Source: Phoenix dactylifera (taxonomy: Eukaryota; Streptophyta; Magnoliopsida; Arecales; Arecaceae). From it: a stretch of DNA of 64,000 bases. Positions within the stretch are counted from its first letter, which is position 1; every line of letters begins with the position of its first letter. Both the position numbers and the translations under genes were made by a program. Below the pieces are notes generated by a model that was not told the origin of the DNA, did not search any database, and saw only the letters and a program-made list of their open reading frames with translations. Below are positions 24,501 through 37,563 of the stretch, piece after piece. Location: assembly GCF_009389715.1 (NCBI RefSeq), contig NW_024067666.1, positions 289,001 to 353,000 on the forward strand. Reading direction: 5' to 3'.

Positions 24501-27500
24501 GCAGGTGTGTTATGAGGATAGTATTGTGATATGAGGATGCTATTTACCTATCTTGTTGCCTGTGATGTCTGTGATGTCTTAGATGTTATAATGGATACCT
24601 TGGGCTGCTGCTTAAATTTGCAGGGATTTTTCCTGCTTCCTGAAGGAGCAAAATCTCGACATAACATCCGAATGATTAATATTTCGATTTCTTCTCAGAA
24701 TCCCTGCTTTGGAAACAGGTTAGGTTGGGTTCTACCTCTATGATTTTGTTTCTTGTGTGGTAGGTGGAGGAAATCATTTGTAGATTTCCTACGCATAGGT
24801 AGATTTTTACTGGTTGCTTGAGCTTCCTTGTCATACCAAAGCTGTGATCTTTCAATCTTAATATTACCAGGTCTGATTCCTAACAGATATACATAGAGAA
24901 TATTAATTATTGCTGACTTTAACTCTTCATGTAGCGCTTTGATTTCAGTCTGATTCGTTACGGGGCATACATTGAATAGGTGACCTAATTGAGAACTTGA
25001 TCTTTATGACTTTATTTGACTCTGATTCTGAGCTATTATTCAATTAATTTATAAGCATTTCAGGTTCTGAAGACAGGCTTTTAAGAAAGGAAGAGAATAC
25101 AAGATGCTGAAAAATTTACACATAATGTTGGAACTAATACCTGTAATCTAATTGGATATGTGCTATATTTTGATGAATATAATGAATTATAATATTTGGA
25201 AACTTGAACTTTCCATACTGATCTGGATTGTGATTTATTGAGCAATTCAAAAAAGAGCAAGAAGATGTAAAACAAACCCACAAACACAACCATTCTTCTT
25301 ATAATTCAACTATATAGGGATTATGTCTGTAAACATGGTCAATGCATCTTAGTTGTGATGCTATTTAATTATCTTGGTAAGTGAGGCATCAAAGTTGGCA
25401 AGACTGATCCAGTTGAAACAAGTTTTTAAAAGATGATTTTTTTTTTCTTTAATACTTCTCCATGCTAGGGAATGACTAATGGCTATACCAATGGTATCAA
25501 GTATCAACATTCTCTATAAATTCGGATGGGACTACAAGCAGACCTCCTTAAAAATGCACTTCAATTATATATTTTAAAACTGTCTCTGTAGACTTGTAGA
25601 ATGACCACTGACAAACCATGGATATGTTGATTCATTGAGTGGCCTAGCAGCAAGTCAGCAACTTGTTCCGGGATGATTGAGACCTGACCCAGTCTGACTC
25701 AAACAAGGGGTTGGGCATAGAAATGGGCCAATAAGTTTTCAACTTAGATCATGATTGGCAAACATTTACTTTTATTTCATGTTGAGGTAGATTCAGGTAA
25801 GGGACTCAGTCAACTTGACCTAAAGTTATATGGTACAACAGCTTAATCCTAACCAAGGAAAAAATCAAGAACAATTTGAAAACTTTTCGATATTTCTTTT
25901 CTGAGCTATCATAAACTATAGACATTGTTTTTGTGCATGTAGGCAACTTATTAAATGTACAAATTTTCTTGTTTTTCTAGATGGCAACAACTTCTGATCA
26001 ACAGTCTTGTTGGTTATGATACAATTCTTACAAATAGTTTATTGAGTTCTCCTGGTCAGGGTAAGATTTTTCCTCCTTTCTTTTTCCCCCTTTTACTATC
26101 ACCTTGCATTTTCACTTTGAAATTTATGCTTGAGGTGGAACTAAGGGTACTTAGAATAATACAATTAAAAGACTTCTGTATACTACGCATACTATTTGAA
26201 GTTGCTTTACATTCAGAGCAAATAAGCTTCATCTATAGAGTTATCAGTGTTTATGCTGCTGTACGTGTTAAGTTGAAGTGATCACTTGAGTTGATGTGAA
26301 TACTATTCTGCCTTTTGTGCTTGGGCTGGTCCTCAACAATTGTGAAGGTTTCCTGACATAAGTTTATATATAGTATTTTTGTGCCATTATTTTGCTTTCT
26401 AAGCTCATATTTCTATGTATTTCTGATATTCCTCACAAATAGACCTAGATGAGTGCTTAGTAACTCTTGTGGCGCTATCTTGATCTGAGGCTGCTTATGA
26501 TATTTAATTTTTTTTAATCATGACTGGTTACAAGAAAATCTATGGCTTCTGTATTTAGCCTAATTTCTTAATTTTGTCACAGATATGTGCTTTGTTCCCT
26601 TATATATTTGCCAGCTGAGACTTAGGTTACTGTGGAACAATTTTATGGTGTGTGAACAAGTAAATTGCTTTAGATTTTGGTTAAGCACAAATCATACGGT
26701 CGCAGCTCATCAGATGTTTACATCTATTACAGAAAATTACTGACAGATCCTCAGTTATGCATGTCATATACTGGCTATTATGGTTAACTTCCCATATATT
26801 TATGTTGTCTTGTCAACTTCTACAGATAGTTTACAAAACATTTCAGTTTTTATTAACAATTTCCATTAAGCATAAATATAATTCTTATCCTGGTATAATG
26901 GAATTCATCATGAATTTTCTATTTCTTTTTCCTTCATCCTACCTAGGATGAGCACTTTCCACTGAAACACCTACAACCTTTGATACAGATGCCCATATGT
27001 CATTAGTTAATTTTTTACCACTACAACTTTTAAGATCCTTTATAATTATTTTTTACTCTGTTCTTCCTACAATATCCACACATCCAGATCGACACCCTTG
27101 CATATCCCATATTTGTCTTATGTGAAACAACATTTAAATCCATGCTGCATTTGAGCGTTATTGGTTTCATCAGCACGCTGTGATCTGACAACAATCTAGG
27201 ATCACGCATCATGTATTCAACTTCCTTGCATCAGCTTGTTTTCATCACCTTTAGTGGCAGAGGCATCTTCATTTCCTTTTCTACTAATATCATGATCTAA
27301 ATATGCCAGTGTTGTTTAAGTAACTTCTATACAGTCAGCGTCTTGGCGTTTATTCCAAATTCAGTTCAGCATTTATCCCTGTGGTCTGAAACTCATTGCA
27401 TCAATTATTTTCCACGGATATGGTCAGGGTGTTCTTTTGATATTCATAATGGGTGTCTTACTTTGTTAGAGTGTTTGAACTCTAAAACGGAGATATTTGA

Positions 27501-30500
27501 GATGGCTATATTTTTTCGCATATTTATGTATTTATATGCATACCCTGTGTTACATTATGGCGAGAAATGAGACTTATGTGTTGATGCATTACTCATAATG
27601 CTACATCAGGTAAGTTTGAGAGACATTTTCCATAAATCAAACAATTATCCAGTGAAATTAGATATGTTTCACACATAAATTATTTTGATACAAACTTATT
27701 TACACCCTTAGTTAAGGGCATCTATGTCTAACTATGTAAGCATTTATTAAGCTCATATCAAGTTAAGCCGATGCCATAAGGCAGCAGTGCTCTGAACCTC
27801 CCCTGGGTTTGGGAAAGGCCTAGATGAAGAGGGAAGATGGCAACATAAAAAAGATGCCCGTCTTTGAGGCGCAATTCTAAGTCAAAGAGTCAAAATGAAA
27901 TTCAGTCCCAAATATCCGATATGAATCACAGTATGAGCAAATAGGATGAAACATAATGCCTGTACGAATTTCTTACTTTTTTTTTATAAATGTCCCTTCC
28001 AAAAATCCCTTATGAATCACAGTGTGAACAAATAGGATAAAGCATAATGCCTGTAGAGATTTCTTATATTTGCTTTTATAAATGTCCCTCTGTACTCTTG
28101 TCATAGATTTCAACTAAGATTTTATGAATCAGCTGCTGGTGTACTTATATCTTCTTTGAGTAGGAGTCTATGAATTTAAGACCCAAAGAGTCTGTTTGTT
28201 CCAATAACTTTTTTCCTCTTGTCACCTTATCTTTTTCAGCAAAGATTCTTATTTGTAACATATTCTATATGATTGATATCCTGGTTTTCTTTTCTTTCTT
28301 TATGCCAGTTTTTAGTTAATCATAGCCTGCCCAAGTAGCCTGATGCAAAAGAAATTTTTTTTGCCTATGTCGAACTTTTCTCTCTACTCATTTCATTGTT
28401 CATATCCTTTTGCTTGCATTGTTCATATTGTAATGCTTTTCCTAGAAAATGGCCTTTTCGGTTTTTGACCATTTACCGAGCATCATACGGGCACAATTCC
28501 CTTGTGCGTAGGAGGATTTCGTTGGCTACCTTCATTGATAGCATTCCATGTGATTCAACCTAATAATGGGTACAACTTTAAGCTTGACTTCACTTTTTCT
28601 GCATTTTCTCAAAAGGACACCTGCTACACTTTCCATTTTCAAAATCGGCCACCTCACTTTTTTGTTTATGTTCTCCCTGCTATTTTCCCTGCTAATATTT
28701 ACATTTGTAATTACTATCATATGCTATCTAATCAAACATTTACTTGATACGACTTAAGTATTTGCAAGTTCTCTATTATTGTGAGGTCTTTTTTTGATAT
28801 AAAATGTTTTAAATCTTTTCCTTGAGTCAAAAATAGTGCATAACCGCTGCTTGTGTAGTTCTTCCTGCTTTCTTGGAACCAATTGAAGGTGCAATGGGAT
28901 TGAGAACCATGGTGAAGCTATTTATAATTGTTCTAACTGAAAATAGAGTATTTTATTACTTTATTAGCCTTATTGATAAATCTTTACCCACGTATATTGA
29001 TTTTTAATATCTTCTACTGATTAATGCTGGGTACAGCTCAGATAGTGTATGTCATCCATAAAAATAATTTTATGCTTTTTGGTCCCATTTTGCTATTGAT
29101 TCCTTCTGAATGTAGAGTCTGCTGAAATGGAAAGTGTCTACTGCTTATTAGTATTACTTTCACAGAATTTTTGTTTGACCTCCCCATTTTTTTTTTTTTT
29201 TGACTCTTTTACGTGAATTTGAGACCCTTTACCGATATGGCTTTATTATCCTACATTTCTTATGTCTAAACCATCAGGCAATTATTTCTTATTTTATTTT
29301 CAATTGATGCTACTTCTTAGCTTCCTTTGATATGTTTGTTTTCAACATCATCCTTTTAAATTTTAATGCACGGATAGATCAAAATGTTTTTTCAAGCTTC
29401 ATGGAAGCTTTTTGAATTATATACATAATGATTTGCAACATTTTGCAGGATATCTCTATAACTTTCAAACAAAGGAACTCTATGGTCTTAGTTATGGGCA
29501 TGACTTAGCAGAAGGCCCTGCCAGATTTGGAGGTTTGTCCGGTCAAATCTTTTCTATCAAAAAAAGTATTGTTTCACTAGGTTTAACTGCTAAGTAGATC
29601 CATGATATTTTTGGATTATCAGTGTACTTGTTTAGGCTATATTATTAAATAATTTGACCACATCAAATATAAAGTATAAGCACTTTAATGATTGAGGACT
29701 GCTTATTATTTCTCATGTGGACCTGCATAACTATGTTGAAATTTTTGGATGTTATTTAAGGCATGGGATGATATTGGGTGCCTATGTACCACCTTGTTTG
29801 TTCAAATCAGTCCAATGAATCAAATTGCCATCAGATATTCATGATTTGAACAATAAGAAACTAAGTGAAAGGTGCCTATGTACCATCTTGTTTGTTCATA
29901 TCAGTCCAATGAATCAAATTGCCATCAGATATTCATGATTTGAACAATAAGCAACTAAGTGAAAGGTACAGAGAATTTTGGTTTGATTTCTGCTGCCACT
30001 GTCTTCCTCTTCTGAATTATTTCAGACCTATTTAATGGTTCTTTGGGCTGTACATGGTTCTCTTCTGTTGTCATTAGTGACCGCTGACCAGTGATAGGAG
30101 AATGCTACTTGACAAGTACCCTCCAATCCTAGAGAGGTTTATCGGATATTGGATGGTGAATCAATTGTTAATGAAAAAAATTATGATTTCTTTAATATCT
30201 CTTTGGATGGAAGAGATGCTTTCTGGGTTTCCTTGCATCCATGTTGTCTAATACAGTTTGATCCTTGGCCTGTGCAGACTACTTTGTTACAAAATGCGGC
30301 GTGCTTATTATGTCACTTTTTGTTTTCTTCACAACAATCATGTCTGTTTCATTTACTTTGAGAGAAACACAATCTCGCATGCTTAAGTTCACAGGTTTTG
30401 TGCTTCTTCTGTCCCCTTTGCATTCTGGTTTGCTGAATGAAAGCTTATATTAAACAGTTTACTTGTTATCAGAAAAATTGATGCACACTCTTTTTCTTTA

Positions 30501-32969
30501 CTTTGTCCAGTGCAGCTCCAGCACCATGCTCGCCATCAGCTTCCCACATTCCAATTGATCTTTGTGCATGTGATTGAATCTTTGGTTTTTGTTCCGGTGA
30601 GTGAATTTTAAATTTGTTGGTGTATGCAATGTTAAACCACATAAAGCATTTGCAAGGCATACATATGTTAAGCCTAATATACATTGTTGACCTTTTTCTT
30701 ATTAGCTTAGGTATTCGGGGTCAATTGGTTGGTTAACATGGTATCAGAGCTTAGGTTTGTTAGGGCCATGAGTTTGAATCCCTCTCGTTCAATTATTTAT
30801 TTAATTATTTCTGGTTATTTGTTATTCCAGTTCTGATTGTCTTAACTCAGTTATCCCTCACGTGCATGGTCTGTACTCCATGGGAGGGAGAGTGGTGGTG
30901 TTAAGTCTGATATATATTGTTGACCCTTTACCTATCAGCTTAAGCTTTTCTGTCATATGGTTAGTTAACAGCTCTGGTATATCATCCTGTGGCTTTGGTT
31001 GGTTTTTGTGCATCTTCTCTTCTAACAGAAATTATTCTTGGTTACTGCAGATTATGATTGGAATTCTGTTTTTTCTATTTGAGTTTTATGATGACCAGCT
31101 ACTTGCATTCCTGGTTTTAACTCTAGTATGGTTGTGTGAACTATTTACAATGATCAGGTACTTCCCTGAGTTCCCTCCTTTCTTAAGGAGTAGCATGCTT
31201 GTAAACTACTGCAAAGTAGTAGCAGTTGAGATCCATGTGGACCATGTTGATGGTTTCATACTTAAGTTGTTCACCCGTGAAGGGAAAATGCATTGCTCAT
31301 GCAAGAGTTCCTCACATGCTCCTTTCACATGCAGATGTTGTAGCCCGTGATTGGAAGTGTTATTCCTATATGATTAGAAGCAGTCTGAAGACTGCTTCCA
31401 ATCACGTGTTGCAATGTTAACTCATAAAGGTAGCCTACGATGAACTTGTAAGTGTGTATAGCAGGAGTGGTCTTGTAAAAATTGGCTAAAATACATGCAA
31501 ATACCTACAAAGACTGCCCAATTAATGGACTTTCCTGTTGACAATTTAGCCAGAATTTGAACCCTAAATTTCCCTGACTTTAAGCTATGTTTGATTTGCA
31601 GTGTGCGTACATGGATATCTAGGCAATTTTTTCCTCGCTTCTTCTTGCTCTACTTTCTGGTTTTTCACATCTACTTCTTCTCGTATGCTTATGGTATGTA
31701 TCTATATCTACTGTTCCAATTTCTACGAATGTTTTCTGATATGCTGGCTTGATATTTTGAATTTCCTGGATAAAGAAACAAGTGACATTTCAGGCACTGA
31801 TAATTATACATGCCTTTGCAAGCTAACTAATCCTTATTCACCCTTCCCCAGGTTTTTCGTATCTTGCTTTCTCTGTGACTGCTGCATTCATGCAGCACTT
31901 AATTCTTTATTTCTGGAACCGCTTTGAGGTAATTGTGTTATCAGCTTCATAAGATAGTACCATTCTGTTATTTTGCTAAATTCCTGCTATTTATTTAAAC
32001 AATAGCCATAGCCAACTCGATTTTAGATTCATTGATTCTGGTAGATGTTCCTTTGTTGCCAGACTCTTCTTACTTTTCTGTGTCTATGATCTCGATGTTA
32101 AGAAGTCATGACTGCCAGTCTTTTTTAAGGAAACTTGAATTTGGCATTGGTTTGAAAAAACCTGAACCAAGATCCCGAGAAGAGATACTTTTTCAGGACT
32201 ATCATTTTCCTTTAATAAGAATTTATGCAAATGTATCTTCTTCCTATTTCATGATAAAATCCAAAAGATGCTTGTCTTCTTTCTACATTGCTTCTGTTCT
32301 TTCTATGCATTTTCTCGTGTCTCAAGAGTTTGCTGCATGACAAGCTACCTATATCAATGGGGCTGCACTGAAGGGTCGAATGTGGCCCTTTCGTTTGGTA
32401 CTCTACTAGCCTGCTGATGTACCATTGACATCTACTAGAACAATTATATGGACCTGTTAGTGTTTTTTTGCCTTTCTCAATCACCTTACTCTGCAAGCCC
32501 ATCCTAGGTCCCAGCCCTTCAGAGGGTGATGAGGAGCCGAGGTCAGATGCAGCAACAGGCTGGTGTTCAGATCACATCATCGACCATCTACACCTCAACG
32601 GTGCATATTGCCAGAGTAGATGTGAGAAACGGTGGTGTAGTAAATAATGAGCTTGGAGATGGACCCAGACTTCATTCAGTGCCTGATCATCCAGGTTCCG
32701 CTGAAAGCACCGAAACTCAAGAGCAGTTAGTAGTGGACAGGCCAGATTCAATAAGCAACACTCTCCACTTTCAGGCTCTTGGTCCTCGACAGACAGGAAC
32801 TGCTCCTGGCTCCAGCCTACTCAACCCATTCGGTTCCCTCCTGCTATGGATCCTAGGAGGAGCTTCTTCTGATGGCATTGTACCCTTCTTTTCTATGTTC
32901 AGAGATGTGCCAGACCAGGGCCAAGTTTTTGCAGAAAACTCCCGACATGAAAATGAAACTGGAACATAA
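18571..32969 (+). CDS. Membralin-like (TMEM259 family) ER membrane protein
   Basis: Fourteen exons join in frame to 668 codons: 18571-18735, 21889-21951, 22275-22709, 23933-24014, 24304-24365, 24624-24718, 25981-26060, 29449-29532, 30278-30394, 30511-30596, 31051-31157, 31602-31693, 31852-31928 and 32508-32969, all with GT-AG introns. The protein starts MDPEQTFLRVHARVSGM. It has one membrane segment near residues 33-50, a long region containing PGCSSE and GYLYNFQTKELYG, then about five hydrophobic segments between roughly 360 and 510, and a polar tail of about 150 residues. This matches plant membralins. In animals membralin is an ER membrane protein that takes part in ER-associated degradation; a similar role in the plant ER is inference. 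The ATG at 18571 is the first in its frame. The leader has a GA tract, and the introns contain repeats and a TRIM element. Exon calls are by eye, so alternative splice sites are possible. Confidence 0.85.
23070..23250. repeat. GGATGT/ACATCC dyad-rich repeat in intron 3
   Basis: A short stretch in which GGATGT, GGATGTC, GGACATCC and TCGGCATCC recur in both orientations, in contrast to its AT-rich surroundings. It probably derives from a small inverted-repeat element. I could not define its ends. Confidence 0.4.
27915..28092. repeat. Imperfect 91-bp tandem duplication in intron 7
   Basis: ATGAATCACAGT with AACATAATGCCTGT, then TATAAATGTCCCT, occurs twice, starting at about 27921 and 28012. The two units differ at several positions. 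Confidence 0.75.
29777..29964. repeat. Nearly perfect 94-bp tandem duplication in intron 8
   Basis: GGTGCCTATGTACCA at 29777 is repeated at 29871, and the following roughly 90 bases match with only a few differences. High similarity points to a recent duplication. Confidence 0.9.
30666..30970 (+). mobile_element. TRIM: 305-bp miniature LTR retrotransposon in intron 10
   Basis: Two 72-73 bp direct repeats, 30666-30738 and 30899-30970, both start TGTTAAG and end GTTAACA. Directly after the first is TGGTATCAGAGC (30739-30750), an initiator tRNA-Met primer-binding site. Directly before the second is the purine-rich GGGAGGGAGAGTGG. There is no coding sequence. This is the full layout of a terminal-repeat retrotransposon in miniature. 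The flanks ACATA and GCTCT do not match, so the target duplication is decayed or the copy is rearranged. It lies in the same orientation as the host gene. Confidence 0.85.
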
Positions 32970-33487
32970 AGTTCTTATACTTTTCTCCAGTTTAAAGGGG
33001 AAATGATATCCAGTTCCTCACCGGGCAGCATCCCGCAATCTTATCATGGAGAAGGTACAACGCTGGTGTTCAAAGGGTTATATGGTGGGTGCCATGGTCA
33101 TGATGACCTTCAGCTTGTTATAGAATGGCTTGGATATAGTTTGTTTTTGTTTTAATGCATCATTGGTTGTATGGGATATAGTTTATATCATTGGCTGTAT
33201 GTGTAATTCTTGTTATAGTAACAATGAACGCAAGATTTTGAAAGATGGCATGGGACAGCTCGGCTACAGTCATCTGCTGGTTGATATGGACAGAACGAAA
33301 CGGAAGACTAAGATTTGAAGCCTCGGCCTGGATCAAAGTACACAACAAAAGCATCTCCCTTTTCGGCATCTGGGCATCATGCTATCGAAGAGAAGAGAAG
33401 GCTGCCATCGTGGAGATGACCTCAACTCTAAAGACTCAAAAATAGTTGAGAAGGGTGGCAAGAGAAAAGGAGGCCTTAGTTGGTCAG
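32970..33487 (+). other. 3' flank of the membralin-like gene
   Basis: Probably holds the 3' untranslated region. I see no clear AATAAA close to the stop codon and no further gene. Confidence 0.4.
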
Positions 33488-33625
33488 CAGCTAAAGAAAA
33501 ACCTATCTAGTCTAACACAAATAGGAGAAATTATTCTTTACACTGTATGCACCACTCAGCTAAAGAAAAACCTATCTAGTCTAACACAAATAGGAGAAAT
33601 TATTCTTTATACTGCATGCCACCAA
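33488..33625. repeat. 69-bp tandem duplication containing a MITE end
   Basis: CAGCTAAAGAAAAACCTATC starts at 33488 and again at 33557, and the units agree up to ATTATTCTTTA. Each unit includes the left inverted repeat of MITE family A, so that end is present twice. Confidence 0.9.
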
Positions 33626-33744
33626 GCACAATTGCTTGTTTGATGGCTGTTGTGATTCACCAATGGGACTCATAAGAATGAGCTGTTGTGATTGGTGGCG
33701 GGTGCACGGCCATATGGAGCATGTAGTGTAGGGAATAATTTCTC
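33593..33744 (+). mobile_element. MITE family A, copy 2
   Basis: The ends GGAGAAATTATTCTTTATAC and, in reverse complement, GAGAAATTATTCCCTACAC are inverted repeats flanked by TA (33591-33592 and 33745-33746). The interior (AATGGGACTCATAAGAATG, TGATTGGTGG, GGCCATATG) matches the reverse complement of the element at 12671-12856. Confidence 0.75.
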
Positions 33745-33746
33745 TA

Positions 33747-36700
33747 CAATCTGTCCCTCCCAGGTCAAGGAATTGTGCAACTCATGTTGTAATTATCTGT
33801 ACATAATCTTTCCAATAAAATCTGGGTGGAGTATATCTTCCCACTTTAATCAAAGAACAATTAACGCATGATGGGAAGAGATACAGGTGGTCCGAGCGAA
33901 AAGTGGACTGGAGATTTAAAGGTGTACGAAGGAAAAGGAATGAAAAACTAAAATCTCTGCCTCCCAGTTGAGACCCACCCATTGTTTCTTCATCTCTGAG
34001 ATCTTGGAATCAGCAGAGGGCTTTATCTTTAAGATTGGATTGAAATCATGGCGAGCACCTTTGGATCTTCAAATCCTCGACCTATGCACGTGGCCTTTGT
34101 AGCCAAGAAAAATAAGGGTTCAGATTTTGGTGTTGGATACTTTATCAGTATGATATATTTTTATACTAAAATAGCTTTTTAATTATTTTTTTATTTTTTA
34201 ATCTTAGTATGCGTTATTGTGGATTGGTATGTTTTGGTACAGATCGGTATGTACTTTTATATGCTTTGGTATAGGTCGATCCACTTTGGTATGGGCGGTG
34301 CGAAATTTATACCAACTTGAAGTTAAATTTTGTATTTGATTTCTTTTCTTACCCATATCAAGCGGTACAACAGATCATAGTTCATATTGTACCTCTCATG
34401 CAAAAGAATAATCACTTTCCTCGGTGATGTCAACCATTGGATCGTTGATCTATGCATATGAAAGAAAGAAAAGTTAGGAGTGCTTTGAGACCCATGCGAG
34501 ATGAAATTTGGAGGTTGACGTCGCGAAAAAAGAATTATTATTTTTTTTGTGAGGAAGATACCAGCCAAACCGAGTCTCATACAACTTCCACCTCACTACC
34601 TTATATTAAATTTATATAAAACCTTGTCCTTCTTCAACCCACCTGGATACCTATTAAACAAAAAGGAAAGAAAAAACTCTACCCTCTCCAAAATTCAATA
34701 AAATTCAAAAAATATACAAAATTATATAAATATCTTGCAATTTTTTTAAAAAAGTTAACTAGAAATATTAAAATTATCTAAGTATGTTAAATATTTCTAT
34801 ATATGTTAAAGTTATCTAAATATGTTAGAAATATGTTTAGAAATATCTAAAATTATTTTAGAAAAATACGATAATAGAAAGGCATCCATTTATAGTCTCC
34901 ACACTGACATTATTTTAGAAAAAAAATATTTATCCTCATGCATAAATTACTTTATGCAGTACAAAAAATTTAGGAGATATTTGAAGAGAAAAAATATTTA
35001 TCCCTATGTATAAATTAATTTAAGAAAGTGCAAGAATTTTAGAAAATATTTGAAGCTAAATATGTTAAAATTATCTAAGTATCTTGAGTGTATCTATATA
35101 TTTTCAAGTTATCTAAGTATATTGAAAATATATTAAGAAATATCTAAAGTTGTTTCAAAAATATACAATAATAGAAAGACATCCATTTGTAGTCTCTATG
35201 TAAAAATTATTTATCCCCATACATAAATTACCTTATGAAGTGCAGAAATTTTAGAAAATATTTAAAGCCATCCATTTAGAATGCATTTAGAAAATATCAC
35301 CATGCATTGGAATCTTTTTAATTATTTGAAGCCATCTATTCAAAAATTTCTTAGAGAAAGAGAATTATTTTAGGAAGCTTGCTCCAAATCTCTTATGATT
35401 TAATTTTTATCAAGCACTATTTAGGAAATGCACAAATTATTTTAGGAATGTAGAAATGTTAGAAAATATTTGAATCTATCCATTTAGAGTTCATGTATAC
35501 CGGAAGTTGTTCGAAATATCATCAAGTATTAGGCACTTCTTATTATTTTAGGAAGAAAAGTTATGATAAAAAATTATTTGAAGCCATTCGTTTAAAAATT
35601 TCTTAGAGGTAAAATTTATTTCAACAAGCCTGCTTCTTATTTATTTTAGAAAATATTTTCTTTCACCTATAAATTTCTTAATTAATTTAGAAAATACAAA
35701 AAGCTTATTAATTATTTTAAAAAATGCAGAAACTCTTCTTAGTTATTTTTTTACGAATATCTTTTGTAATGTGAAAAAATTCTCAAAAGAATATATGCCA
35801 ATTGGGCAAAATTTTCTTAGTCATTTTAGGAAACATATAAACTCCTATTAATCATTTTACAAAATTTAGAAACTCTTCTTAATTATTATTTGACTAGCCC
35901 TATTTAAATTTGCCATAAGAAAAAATCTCAAAAAAATCTCCTTCCAATCGATGTTGAGACGATCGAAGGGATTGGAAGTATTAGAGTGTCGATCAGTGTC
36001 ATGGAATGGTCATTAATTATTTATACATTCCACTTATAATTTAACTTACTAGGTTTATAGTATATAATACACTTACTTACATTTGATATGTTTAGTTAAA
36101 GCATGCTTGGAAAGAGTATTGTTTTAGATGCACTTTACGTATTTTCAAAGAAAAAAAACTGGTTAGATTAGTTTCATAAAATTACTTTATATTTTCCGGG
36201 CTCTGAGAATAACATGATTTAAATTATTCTCATATTCTATATGTTATTAGTAAGTTGAAAGGTATGTATTAATTAAATCAATGGGATAAAAAAAGTTGAT
36301 ATTGAAAATGTAAACAAATAATTACAGACTATAAAATGATAATTTTTAATTTGTTATACGAACATCACAACAGTTACCAAAAAATTCATATAACAATTGA
36401 AATAAATATATGTTACATTCACAATTTGTTTAATATAATATAATAATTATATATAACAAAAAGGAAATAGATAAAATAAATATAATTTTAATTTATTATA
36501 AAAAATAAATTTAATATCATATATGATAATTTTATGTTTATAATTTAGTTTTAAGTCAATCATAAACCCATCAATACATCTATGGTCTTGAAATTTAGTA
36601 TATTCTATATTCTAGCTTATACATATTAATTTACTATATGAATTCATGTAATGGCTATTAAAATATCATAATGGCATCACGATGGTTTAGATAAGTCTAT

Positions 36701-37080
36701 ATAATATTTTAAATTAATTTATTATACTACTATTTTATATTTTAATTTAAAAATAAATAATAATCATATTCTTGCATCGGGCAGCTTATTCGCCTCATAA
36801 CATACTACCATGGAGTGCATATGTGAAATATTCATGTATGAATATAAAAAGTCTGCATCGATTCTAGGTTGAAAATTACTTAAATGAAATATTTTTTTTA
36901 ACTTGTTCTATTTTAATCCATGAAAATAGTATAATTGAATTTATTTACTTCAAGATTGAAATAATATTTTGAAAAATAAGCAATGTTTTCTTAACAAATT
37001 AACAGGAATAAACTGTTTTACTCTGTATAATAAAATAAATTTATTCAAAAGTTTAAAAAGTAATTAGGAGTAAATTAATC
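33747..37080. other. AT-rich intergenic region with degenerate repeats
   Basis: No gene. 34140-34320 is rich in GGTATG and GGTAC words and resembles the repeats at 39769 and 60121. From 34850 to 35300 a unit of about 293 bp is repeated imperfectly (AATAGAAAGGCATCCATTTA, later AATAGAAAGACATCCATTTG). The rest is homopolymer-rich DNA. Confidence 0.5.
34140..34320. repeat. GGTATG/GGTAC-rich repeat, degenerate
   Basis: Short words such as TTGGTATG, GATCGGTATG and TTTGGTATAGGTCG recur. It appears to be a decayed member of the same repeat class as 39769-39995 and 60121-60855. Confidence 0.4.
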
Positions 37081-37563
37081 CATCCGCAGTGGACTATACG
37101 TTCCGCGGCGACGGCTTGAGGGCCCAATAGTACTAATATTTCTCTAGCGTGTGATAGTATAATGCGACGTCTTGGCGAATTTGAATTTTGAGGACGGAAG
37201 CGGACTCGCTGCGCCGAACAGCGTATCCCGGGAAAGCGAAAATTCGAATTCGCTGTTCCACGGTCTCGCTAGTCCCCCGAACCTACTATCCGAGGGCGGA
37301 CAGCACGAGAAAAACTGATATATTCACGCCCCCAAGATCATAAGCTACGGCTAAGCGACGATATCATCGAAGCTACCTCCACTTCCGCGTCCTTGTCGAA
37401 GCTCGAGAGAAATTTAGTGGGGGAGAGGGAGGGACTCGAGAGCGAGGCAGCGCGGGAAGCGGATTCGTTCCCCAAAAGATTGAGATCAAAATCCCCATTG
37501 AGCCTTCGCTAGGGTTCTGATCTTTCGATTCGGAGCTAGGGTTAGGGTTTTACGGCGGCGGAG

